A DNA stretch of 64,000 bases, from NCBI GenBank assembly GCA_038496675.1, contig CM076650.1:9437575-9501574 (forward strand). The letters run 5' to 3'. Made by a program: the position numbers and the translations under genes. Shown here piece after piece: positions 1 through 12,600 of this stretch (the stretch's first letter is position 1; the number at the start of each line of letters is the position of its first letter). The notes under the pieces were generated by a model. That model did no database searches. It saw only the letters and a list, made by a program, of their open reading frames with translations, and had not been told where the DNA came from. This stretch comes from Rachycentron canadum (taxonomy: Eukaryota > Chordata > Actinopteri > Carangiformes > Rachycentridae).

Positions 1-23
1 ATCTATCTATCTATCTATCTATC
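1..23. repeat. (ATCT)n microsatellite
   Basis: Tetranucleotide repeat at the window edge; probably continues upstream. Confidence 0.9.
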
Positions 24-237
24 ACTTTCACAGAGAAAATTAATAATAAAACCAATAATAACTGTAGAACAGATAAAAGCCAATAGGAACTAAAATAAAT
101 GAGAATAAATAATAAATGTGTCCCCACAGGATATTATACTCTTGCATTTAAAACTAAAATTTGAGGATGTTGCTGTTATTGTGCAGGCCTTTGTGAATGT
201 TTGCCACCCTTTAACACTGACATTATATCCATAAAAG

Positions 238-459
238 GTAAATTCTGTGGACGGACAATACCAAAGCCAGTGGAGTCCAGTGGCAACACAATGGTGGTCC
301 GCTTCAAATCAGACAACACTTTGACTTCAAAAGGATTCAAAGCAACTTACAGCCTTGATTCTGTTGTTATTCCCACCACAACAAAACCCACTCCCACATC
401 CACATCCACATCCACAACCAAACCCACCACGCAAACGCAACCACCTCCTACATCTTCTG
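238..459 (+). other. Polyprotease exon: C-terminal half of a CUB domain plus Thr/Pro linker
   Basis: The exon enters in phase 1 and reads GKFCGRTIPKP, then NTMVVRFKSDNTLTSKGFKA, the second half of a CUB domain. The FCG motif aligns with the same motif that opens the other second-half CUB exons (HCG, FCG, YCG). It then runs into about 30 residues of Thr, Pro and Ser, partly coded by a short TCCACA repeat, which looks like an O-glycosylated linker. The first half of this CUB lies upstream and is not in the window. A second AG at 185-186 would add 51 nt in frame without a stop. I prefer 238 because it matches sibling exon starts, although the upstream site has the better pyrimidine tract. Confidence 0.7.
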
Positions 460-3400
460 GTAAGTATTATCTCCAAACCAACTTTTTCTGTTTAATTTCC
501 CCTCCTCTATACTTAAATAAACCAGGAAGCTGCAATCTACTGTACATTCACTCATAATCCTATAACACAATCTGGTTTAAAGGACTTTTTGAGCCAATTT
601 ACCCTCCCATGCATGTCTCTATTTTGGATTTTCATTTAAAAAATATACAACATCAGATATATTTGACTGCTTCTCTAACAAATCAATAATCAGTGCTGAA
701 CCAGCTTTCCAAGAAAATCAGCAATTATATCCTTCATGCTTTTAGTTGACTTTTGAGTGCAAACTGCAATTGGGATCTCTGGAGAATTACTACTGATGAA
801 CAATAAAGTATAATATGATAATGCAACTGTAATGCCTCATCGTGCTGTTGTCCAGACAGACCAAGCTCTGGACATGTAAGTAGCTCTCTGCGTAGTGGGG
901 AGATCCCTCACAAGGCTTATTTATTCATTTTTTGTGTTCATTGTACCAGACAGACTGGTTCTCTCCAGTGGCTGATAAAGGCACTACCTAATTAACCAGT
1001 TTTGTACTAAAGTCAGCTGATCGAAAAAAGTCTTTACACATAGAAAACACAGTTTTGACACAGTTTCCCTTCTTCTAAGGGATACAATTTGCATAATGAG
1101 GTGTGAATACAATTTTTAAAAATGTTTTCAGTATTTCTTCCTCTGTTGTTACTGGACAGGAAGTGGTGGTCCAGTAATTCTGAATGGACGCAAAGGAGTG
1201 ATCCAGTCCATGGGTTTTCCAAATCCATATCCTGCTCATCTAAACAGTTCATGGAAGATATCTGTGCCCAGAGGATTCCTGGTTAAACTACAAATCACTG
1301 ACATGGCCATTACAGGAGAGACTGGACAATGCAAAGAGGACAAACTGGTCATCTCAGATAAATACAGTATTCTAGGTGAGCCATTGCCCAATCTTTTATA
1401 CTCTTGTACAATAATTATACTGATTTATTTTTAGCTGTAATTATATCAATTTCAGGCAGATTTGTTCATTAAAGTCTAATAATAAGTCATTTTGCTTATT
1501 AGTGAATTAACAAGCTGTTTGACCCCCAATTCCCCTCAGATAATTTTAGAAAATTGCTGTTGTTTGTGCTCTATCAGCCATGTGGCAGTCAGTATGGAGT
1601 AGAGGTTATAAATTCACCTTTCTCTTGCATCTAGAAATTCAGTGGTCAGGCTAAGACAAACAAAGCAAACAAGCCCTCATTAAATACAAGGACTTTGGCT
1701 TATACTTGCTGGATTGACCTAGGCTAACAGCTCTTGTACTACATTATAGCTCAATATCCATCCCCTGCTATAAAACTGTTGATTAGAATCTTCTTTGTAA
1801 AGAGGCCAGCAAACTGTAAATTACCTCTCCTTATTATTCACTCCAGTGCCTGCAGTGCGGCTGATACAGCTTTATCTATTGCTGAGTTTTCAAGGACTAA
1901 AGCACTGAGGTGCAAGCACACACTGTGTGAAAAACATACACAGAAAGGTGATGAGAGTGATGCATCCTGTTAGCTGATGGGGTATGAGTTTGGGTGCAAA
2001 ATGCAGAGAAAAATGAAAAACAGAAATAAGAGGAAGCAGCTCAAGGTCTTTTTGAAAACCCAAACCAGAGTCTGAGTCTGAGAAATCTGAAAATGTACAT
2101 ATAACTTATAAAACAAGTTGTAACACAATCTTCTTTTTACAAATGGAAACTTAAATTCAAATTTCAATGCAATGTAGCTCACAGTGGTTGTTATAGACTT
2201 ACTCGGTCTGATATGACCAGTAGATTATACTAAATAATGTTAGCTGTGTAGCTGATATTATACTACAGGCTTTACGGGCCCTTTCTTGTTAACATTTGTC
2301 TGTAATTACCACTTGTAGTAACAGAGGTTGATGTTTAGGTCAAATTACTCCCTGCAGTGGAAAAGGGCTGTAATGCTGCTGATCATTCTGAGAATCAAGG
2401 CTGTAGCTTGTTTCTATATGACCTAAAGGAAAGTCTCTTCAGTTAACATCTCACATGTCACAAATTAACTGTTAATAATTATCACTGTTTAAAAAAATCA
2501 CTAACTCTGTATTGCTATGATAAAGATTTTGTTAAATTGACTTACCCACAGGACCTATCACCTGCCATCACCTAAAAATTAAGATTATGACGCACTGTAT
2601 TACATTTTTGTATAAATAAATAAAAATTTAACATTGATGTGAAAGACAGACAGTAGACATATTAATTATTTATAGTTTTAAGGATATACAATTAAAAAAA
2701 AGGTGTTATTGGGATAATCATGAGTATTTAGAGCAATAATTAAACATATTTATGTTGATTAAAAAAACTTTTATAGGAAACCATTATACTACAAAGTCAG
2801 GGACTTTTTGTAGAGTAAAGTATTTTAATATTAATGTGAAACATCTATTAAATGACACAGCATTTATCAGACACTAACTGAAACTGCCTGATTGAATGGT
2901 CACGTTAAAATATTACTGTTTCCTAAAATGTTTTGTTACACAAAAACACTGTATCTCTTCCTCAGAAACTGACTGAGCTGCTTGACCTGCTGTAGTAATG
3001 ACCAGCGTTTAACATCACCAGTTGATGCTATCTTCTGTGCTTAAAGGCACTTTGTAGGAGCAGTGTTCACCTTTGCACCTTTTGTGTTTAGTTCATAACT
3101 AGATGATGTACAGGAGCTGATAAAGGCACAACCTCACTAAACTATTGTCACGTTCATTTGTTGTTTTTCCAGCATCCTCAACCATTAAGCACTGACTCTA
3201 CACAATACACCCAGTTTCACATTAATAGTTCAGATTTACTATTTAGCTGTCTGTTTACTATTATCTATCCCTTCAACACTCACTCATCTCTCTCCCATCC
3301 TCCCCCCTTATTTTCAGGCACACACTGTGGCCACATCCTTCCCCCAGTGGTGGTCAGTGCCACTGACACAATATCTGTCACCTTCCAGTCTGACAGTCGC

Positions 3401-6400
3401 CTCACAGACCGAGGATTCTCTGCCAAGTGGGAGGCTGTTTATCCTGAGGATATCACAGGTACTGAGGACACACACAGCCACGCTGACTCGCGTTGGGCAC
3501 ATGGCACACACACATCAACACACTCGCACCTAAGGCACACGTTGCTGAAGCAGCTCAACACCTCGTTAGGACTAACCATAAAACATCTCGCCCCTCTGTC
3601 ACATCTTCATAAAAGCAGCAAAGTTGTTGCATAAGCAGTGTGAACTCTGCCGAAGCACAGGTCAGAGTACAATGTGAAGTATAAAAGCAAGATAAAACTC
3701 ATTTATCATTTTATTTGTCATGACTATCAAGCCTGAAAAACACTTGAGACCCTAGAAATGGCAGTGGAAGATGTACTTTATTGAAATAAAAGTGGCAACA
3801 CAACAATGTAGAAATACCCTATTACAGGTGTAATAATACTGACACATTTCCTGTATTTTGTGGTTGTAGACTGAGAAATAATTACTATGGTCATTATAGC
3901 ATTGCTAAAACATTTGATATATATATTTGATATATAAAATGAAACATTGCTCAGTTAAGAAACAAATACCTGAAAACTATATCTAAGTACAGTACTTTAG
4001 TAAATATAATTTATTCTTTTCCACCTTTGCTCATCCAGCCATGTTATCAGCTAAATGGAACAGAAGTTGACAGCTTAAGTTTCTCTTTTAGCATAGACCC
4101 ATGGGCTTTTATCATTTTTTCATTTATAACATTTATCACCATTAGACTGCACATTTACTCTTATCACAGCCAGATACTGAGGCCTTTATACACTTAATTA
4201 CAATTACATATCTCATGCAGTCTCCCAATAATTCTCTCTTCCTGTTTCAGAAATCCAGGGCTGTGGCATTTCGTCCAAAGAGGAAACAGGGGTCATCAAG
4301 TCCCAGAACTGGCCTATGAACTACAAGGCTAATGCTGATTGCATGTGGAACATTGCTTTGCCTTTGGGGGAAAAAATCACACTGACATTCACCCACTTTG
4401 ACCTAGAAGCCAAAGATATCCTATCATCCAAATGCTACGATAACATCATGGTGTATGACATTAATAGATTGACGAATGCGCTGATGCAAACACATGGTAA
4501 GTTGGTTTGTGGAATTAAAAAGTGATCCCACAATGATTTGAAGTTTTCATTATGGTCAATCACATCAAATTCAAATAATCAAAACTGATTCCTTTTAAGT
4601 ATTAATGAGCACTATAGCTATACAATGTTAAAGCACTGATCCTTGTAATAGAGCATTAGAGCACCTCTATTTCACTTTATTCATCATGGACAAATTATTT
4701 CAATCCCTTGCAGGTCCTTTTTGTGGGACTAAGCTGCCTCATACTATTCAGTCAAAGGGCAGCAGGCTGGTGATTCGTTTCCATACAGACTTGCTTACTG
4801 AGGCCAAAGGCTTCAGGGCCTACTGGACCACAAACACTAGTCTGCCTGCTCCCACTGAGCCACCTACTCAGCCTAACCCCTGGGACAACATCACTATAGG
4901 TAAGGTATCTGTGTCAGCCTAATACAATCAGCAGACATCTTCTTGACACAATGTTAAAAATACAATTGGAACTTTACCAATCTGTAGTTTTAATATTAAG
5001 AGTGGATTAATTAATGATGGGTTATGTGAAAGTTGCTTTAAGGCTGCACAATCAATCATCGTCATAAGTGTTGTGGTGCGGCAGAGATACAGCAGCCTAC
5101 AAACATACTCTACAGACGTAAGAGAATATGTTTGTTTTCAAAAACTTTCATTTCAACTGTAATCGCGAGTCTTATCACTACCTGCCAAAAATAATCACAA
5201 TATGATTATTTTCATATTAGTTACCATGCAGCCTCAGGTTGTAAATTAATACTAAAATGCTATGCGATGGCTTGATGTGTAAATAGGTAAATTTATATCT
5301 CAATAATATAGAGGTTGTTGTGTTTTCAGATTGGTCTGTTGCCCCCAGATGGCCAAAAAATCCCCCCCAAAATGAGTTAAGGCAGCTTTAATGTTAAGCA
5401 CTAAGATGGTTCAATCAATTAGTTAGTTGACTGAGAGAAAGTTAATCAACAGTTATTTTAATTAATCGGTATCAGTTAATAGAAATTGTGTAAACAGAGG
5501 AGAATAGTGTTCCTGGGTAGGTCAGTAGTCATCAATCAGTGACCAACATTTCTTTTCAAACGCCTCCTTAGAAGCTGCACAGAGACCTGCCCTATATTTA
5601 TGTGATTCATGCTTCCTCCCATCCTCACCCCTTCTTCACACTCACCTCCCCCATGTCTTCCTTGCCGTGCCCAGATGTGCAGTAAAACAAGGTGATTTGG
5701 TGTGATGAGAACACAATGTGAAGTAGCCGAGTGCTTCACTTTCCTTCCTTGCCGGCTGTCACCCGATTCCCATTCTTCACCCTGCGATGAGCCCCAGGTG
5801 GCCCAGGCCCCTGCCAAGGCAATTGCTGAAATAGAGTTTTATAGATGGACTCTGCTGCCTCTGGGGTTTTTTTCCACCCAAGCTCTGATCAGAGGCAGCC
5901 TATGTGTCAGTTGAGGGAAGGAAATAGAGAGATGATGGAAGAAAATGTGGGGCATAAAAATGACTGGGACAATGTGATGTCAACTCTTTGGATGACCGAA
6001 CAGAAATTTATGTCTGTATGCATACTGTGATGTCAGGGAGTCCGAGTCGAGACCGTTGTTTGTGTGTCACAGGAGCTTCATATTATGCTTGCATAAAGAT
6101 ACACTGAACACATGGATGCAGTTCACAGTAGTGTCAACCTGGTGTGATTGGAAAATTATCTATTATTACTTATATTAAGTATAAGTCAGAGCCAGGGCTG
6201 ATGACTGAGAGCCAGTGACTAAAAGTCACTTTCTTTCAACACAAGAGCTTATCTGTTAGCTGCAGATACATAGTGTATAATCAGGCGTTGTTTATACACA
6301 CACAAACCGCAAATTCATACATGATCAGACAACCAGATCCAGGATACTTTACAAAGGTTTCCTCTCATTTTTTAGACTGGCCCAGTACATGTGGCAAACC

Positions 6401-7015
6401 TGCCATTCCTCCTGCTGTTATGTCACGCATTGTGAATGGAGAGCCAGCCAAGCCACACTCCTGGCCCTGGCAAGTGTCCATGCAGGTGAGAATCTCTGCT
6501 CATGAACACTAACAATTCACATAAAGATGGATGGGATAACATACATTACAAGAGTACATAAAATCATAGAATATCTGTGACTTCAAAGGTTTAGATACAA
6601 GTGAACTATTGTTGTCTTTTCTATAAATCATAATTCATCAGCTGGCTTCATCTAGCCTCCAGAAACTGATGTAATGATGAATACTGACTTCTCTGCTTGT
6701 CTGTCTGTGTTTGTTTCAGGTCTGGCCTGCTAGTCGTCCGGAGCCCACGTTCTTCCACACCTGTGGTGGTACTCTTATCCACAAGAACTGGGTCCTTACA
6801 GCAGCCCACTGCTTCATAAAGTAAATGTCCAATTTCATCATCTTCAAGTTAAGAAATGTTCAAATGGAAGAAAAGGAGAGCAGTAGTTTAAGTTTTCAGT
6901 GGCACTTTTTTCCACTTCCTGGAAGCCTATTTGTGTGATCTGAGGCGGCAGTTATTGGTGTCCTCCGGCTTAGTTAGAGATGCCTCTATGTCTAGGCTAA
7001 TGGTCTACAGTTCTG

Positions 7016-7077
<62 letters not shown>

Positions 7078-9571
7078 TGCTGGTGTCTGTGCAGATTACT
7101 GTTTACTACTATACATACAAGTAAATTTGCATTGCATGTAATGTGGAGCAGTTCAAGTCTTGCATGTACTACAAGTGGAAGTGTATACTTCTTTAAAAAA
7201 ACAGTCAGCTGATACAGTATGATGCAGTGACCCTGACATGCACCTCAAGATGATATTGTATACTTCATGTAAACTGTGAGGTTTTAGTGTCATTGATTCA
7301 TCTGCTGATTCTTTATCCAGCTATGCTGATGAGCTGCAGCGTTGGCAGATGTGCCTTGGCAAACACAACCTGACCTACACAGAGCCAAGCCAACACTGCT
7401 TTAATGTGTCTGGTATCTATCGCCATGAAGGCTTCAAGTATCCCACAGTGCCCACAGTGGAGTTTGACATTGCTCTGGTCAGGCTGGACGGGGAGGTGAT
7501 ACCTAGTGATGAGATCGCTTATGCCTGCCTTCCCTCTGAGGAAGAAGTCTTACCCAAGGATAAGATGTGCTACGCCACTGGCTGGGGAGATGAGACCGGT
7601 GAGGTTTGAATTTTATGTTCATTCGCAGCCCAGACATGCAGTTCAGTTTCTATCTATGTGTTCATATATAAAACTCTGGTTTAATCATTTAATATGATTA
7701 AAATTCATTTTCTATTCATTGAAATAATAAAATAATGCACCAACAGTCATATCTCAACTTCATTCTTGTATAGTTTTCATGCCCTCTGCTGGACTTCATG
7801 TGTTCATGCTCAAATTTAAGTTGTTTTTTTTTTTTGTTTGTTTTTTTTAACATCTGTTTTTATCAGGTGATTCACTGAATGCTAAGGTTGCAGAGGCCCT
7901 TAACCAGGTCGCCCTGCCTGTTGTGCCGTATGACACCTGCAAGAGGATGGATTACTGGTGGTTCCAGGTCAAGACCTCCATGATCTGCTGTGGTTATACC
8001 CTGCCTGATGAGCTCAAGTCTGTCTGTCAGGTAAAACAAGACTGATAAGAGTACAGGACAAGTAGACAACCGTGGTTTTATAACATGCTGGTTGTAAAGA
8101 ATGAAAGGTTTTTTTTCACACATCTGAATTTACACAGATGGTTAAAAATACTGATGGTGTTTTTGATGTTGTTTCATCACATGACGTGATTTACAGGGTG
8201 ATTCAGGTGGACCTCTGGTGTGCCAGGATACCCCAGATAGCCCCTGGGAAGTTCATGGTATAACAAGTTTTGGCCCCATTGGATGCATAATGAATAAGAA
8301 GCCCTCTGTGTTCACTCGCTCCTCTGCCTACCTCCCATGGATCAAAAATGTCATCCGCAGAGACATCTACAATGAGCACAGTATGAATCCAGCTAGTCTG
8401 AACTGACCCACTTTGCTCAAAAACTAAATATGGTACAAGTCTTCTTTTTTTTAGCTGGTTTTCACCCTCTGTCCTCCCTGTGTAGCATCTGGCTGTGGAG
8501 GAGCAAAGGACTTGACCGGCACAGGTGGCATCGTGTCCTCTATGGGATACCCTGGCAGCTATAGTAACAAAGCCCGCTGCCAGTGGAACATCCGGGTGCC
8601 TGTTGGCAAAGTGGTCCACCTCCACTTCCACAATTTCTCCCTGGAGGAGAGTCAGTTGTGCATGAATGACAAAGTGAGCCTCACAGACAGAACAGGAAGT
8701 CTAGGTATGTGTATGTCCACTTTATTTCTCTCTCTGACTGATAAAGAATTTTTTGTATGGTCCTTTGATGTGATTTTTTCATAAATACTGTGATGTGTGA
8801 ATTACGTCTCAGAATAAAATTTTGAACTCCTAACTCCAATTCAAGTATTTATAGGATCTGACTAATAGTTGCCATTTGTATTGACTAGTACAAGTGTTTC
8901 AAGTCAGGACAATCATCTTCAGCAGCCAGTCCACATATCAAGAAAGTAACAAGCTCAAACTAAGAAATTATAAAGGAAATCCTGTATTAATGACAAAGGA
9001 ATCCAAGTCAGCCTTCTTAGTTGATTTCCCATTCTCTTCTATTTTTACTGTTTGCCTTCACCTCATGAAAGTAGATGTGTGTTACTGTTTTCTATTGTGC
9101 AATAAAGTAGCATATAAACACACTGACAGATGATTTACTGTCTTGGCCTTAAAGACTGTGTGCACATGAATATATGCTATGCATGTTTAATATGAAAATA
9201 GCATAAAGAGGTGATAAACAAGTAATAAATATGTTAATAGACTTTAAACATCACTGCACAAGCTCAGGACCAGGTTTTTGGAGAAGTCAGGCTAACATTT
9301 CTTCATGTTCACCTCTTCTCAGGCACCTACTGCAGCCATGTACCCCCTAAAGACCTGGTGAGTGATGGAGGCACACTTCACATCACCTTCTCCTCCAATG
9401 ACAAGGTGGTGGACACTGGCTTCAAAGCCACCTGGAGGGCAGTGGATCCTACAGAGGGTAAGACAAGATGAAGGTATGCCTGAGAAGACACTGAGGGGAT
9501 AGCCTCTGTGCAAAACTAATGTCCTTTTCTTTTTTCTTTCTCTCTTCCCTGTTGTCTTCACACACTCACAT

Positions 9572-9637
<66 letters not shown>

Positions 9638-12600
9638 CTCCATGTGGAGGAAACTTCAGCAGTGATCTGGGTGAATTCACCTCTCCTAACTGGCCCAATA
9701 ACTACCAAGCCCAGTCTGTGTGCACGTGGCGTGTCAGCATTCCCTCAGCAAAAAGTGTCCACGTAGCCTTTACTCACTTTAAGTTGCAGGCCGTAAACAT
9801 ATTAGGAAAGTGTGTGGACTATGTGGAGATCTTCAATGGAGAAAGCATGGCGTCACTAGGTTGGTTACAGTACTATGAATCCTATTGTGTCTATTTTGTG
9901 TTCTGTGTTTTGAGAGTATTTCCTGTATAGGTCGGTATTATCAGTGTCATTGTCACAGTGTCAGAAAATTTCTTGTCTGTTATGCAGGTCGATACTGTGG
10001 CTTTACCCCTCCACCCTTCATCACCATTCCTAGCAACACGGTCGTCATTCGCTTCCTTAGTAACGGAGCCAATCAGCAGCAGGGTTTTCGTGGTTACTGG
10101 ACCACTAATTCCAGTGTTATCCCAACTTTACCTCCTCCACCACCTAATCCTTGGGACGATATTACTATCAGTAAGTGTAGCCCTAGCTACTGCCTTGTGT
10201 CTCTGATGCAGGGTCATGTGTTGTGACTTCATGATGTTCCCAGTGTTGAAAAATAAGTCTTAATAAGTCTCTTTTTACTCCCTTTATATGACATAAGCTG
10301 CTGCAGGATCTGAGAGTGGAGCCACTGTTTTTTGTTTCCTATGTTAAAATCCACCAATGTCTACACATGCACCTGTAGCTGATTTACATGTTTTTATATA
10401 ATTTCTTTTTTATTTCAGGTTCGTTGTTCATTCAATGTTTATTTGAAATTGTAATTGTTGTAACTGACATTGTATCGCTTCAGCTTTTATTATCATGTGT
10501 ACACAAGGTAGCCTTACAAAATTAAGTAACATCCTCTCATTAGACCACACTGAATTTGTTAAATGAAATAATGAATGATAACAGAGGATGGCTTATTTAT
10601 AGACAAGAGTTGTACATTTTCTCCCCCCAGGCTGGCCAGAAAACTGTGGAAACCCAGCAGTGAAACCCAACACAGCAACCACAAGGGTGGTTAATGAGGT
10701 AGAGGCGATCCCCCACTCCTGGCCCTGGCAAGTCTCCATGCAGGTACTGTCTACTACCCGTGTCTCTCTGTGCCTGACTGGACAAGAATGATAGTGAACA
10801 GCTTTGACTTTTTAAAAATATATTTCTGTTTCCCAGGCTTCACCAATGTTTCCCGTACCTTACACGCACAACTGTGGAGGCTCTTTGATTCATGAAGAAT
10901 GGATCCTGACAGCGGCTCACTGCTTCATGGTGTAAGATATACAGTAACTACTGAAAGACCTAGAAGACATGCTATTTCAAAAGCCTGTTGTTTTTTGTAA
11001 AGAGGCTACGATCAGTATTTTCAGGACAATGTGAAATCAAGGTGACAATGTAAAAGGGGTTGCTTCAAGTGATGGGCTTAACCTGTCACCTGAATCTGTA
11101 GCTCACCTCAACTTTACAGAGACACTATCAGGAGTATGTAGAGACCAAACATAGCAAAAACACTGTGAATATTGGACTTAAATTTACTTTACATTAACTG
11201 CTCTGGATGTGCAAATAAGCAGCTGTTTGCACTTGTTTCTGCTGCCCCCAAGTGGCAAAGCAATTATTGAAGCACTTTAAAACACTTATTTTTCTTTCAT
11301 TTCTCCTACACTATTTTCTCCTTCCAGCCCTCTGAACAAACCCTCCCACTGGCGCATGTGTCTAGGGAAGCACCATATGGACTCCACTATGGACGTTCCC
11401 TCAGCAGAGCAATGCTACCAGGTGGACGGTATCATCCGGCACGAAGGGTTTGTCTACAAGCAGGATCGTACTGACATCACCAACGACATTGCCCTGGTAC
11501 ATTTGGCTGAGCCTGTCAATATGACAAGGGAGGTCAGCCCCATCTGTCTGCCCGGACCCGGGGCTGTGATGCCTGCTGGGACACCCTGCTTTGTCACAGG
11601 ATGGGGAGATGAGAAAGGTAGAAGTGATCACAGGAATTAGAGTTCACTGTATTTGGAGCTGTAGGTGTCGACTGTGCTGCTGAAATTCAATCTGAATGGT
11701 GGTATTGTGTAAATGCATGAAACTAGTTTTGTTACCCATTGTGATTTTCCTTCTATACTTTGGATGCTTGGATGTTTACATATATTTTTCCTTTTCATTT
11801 CTGTCTCAGGTAATCAATTCCCCAAAGTGGCTGAGAAGGTAAATCAGGCAGCCCTTCCAGTTATTGACTTTCAAACCTGCAGTAAACCCACTTACTGGGG
11901 GGACACCCTCATGATCTGTGCTGGAAATGAGTCTCCAGATGAACTTAAATCAGCCTGCCAGGTGAGAGGACACATTCACAAAAATGACATACTGGATTTT
12001 TTTTTTTTTTTAGGGGAGGACACTACATGTTTGTTGAATAGCCTCCATGCTTTACTCAAACCTTATCTAAATATGCTGGCCTCTAACAATTAGGTTATCC
12101 ATTATGTAACATCCTGCTAACTGTTTTGTTTGTGATCATTCAGCCTTGGTTGAAAATGGCCACCCTGTTTTCACACATAATTGGACAAGAGAACATAGGA
12201 ACATTATTTGTTCACCATAATGAGCAACCATGCAAGCAAGGACATGGGAAGGTGAAAAGTTTGGAGAAGTAGTGTAGAAAAGCACTGAAAGCTTTGGTAG
12301 AGCTTTAGTAGAGCTTTATAAAACACAACACTGACATCTGCCTCCAGAAAACACTGGTGATGAATATTGACACTTACAAATTGTAGGGCGCAGAGATGAG
12401 TTATAGAGGTTGTCAACATCAAATATTCTCTAGTGCGTCTTGTCATCTGTACGGTAAATGGTTGCTGATTTGCTCCTCCTGCTCTCCTGCAGGGTGACGC
12501 TGGGGGTCCTTTCGCCTGCATGGCTGCTGGATCTAAAACAACCTGGGAGGTTCATGGTATTGTTAACTTCAGACCCCAGGGCTGCATCAGAGACAAGAAA

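Larger units (their letters stand above)
460..6375 (+). other. Introns between the CUB exons (460-1159, 1376-3317, 3459-4250, 4497-4713, 4900-6375)
   Basis: These introns are AT-rich and I see no additional coding exon in them. The stretch 5040-5240 begins GGCTGCACAATCAATCAT and resembles the edge of a dispersed fish repeat, but I cannot name it. The stretch 5530-5950 has short open frames on both strands with no recognisable protein. The rest shows nothing beyond short A/T runs. Confidence 0.5.

Noticed and set aside
6931..7212. Plus-strand ORF with an Arg-Glu run
   Set aside because: Translation of the GA microsatellite inside an intron.
8203..8631. Minus-strand ORF of 142 residues
   Set aside because: Antisense of the last protease-1 exon and the first CUB-D exon.
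9319..9708. Minus-strand ORF of 129 residues with a Cys-Val run
   Set aside because: The run is the CA repeat read in reverse and the flanks are the antisense of two CUB exons.
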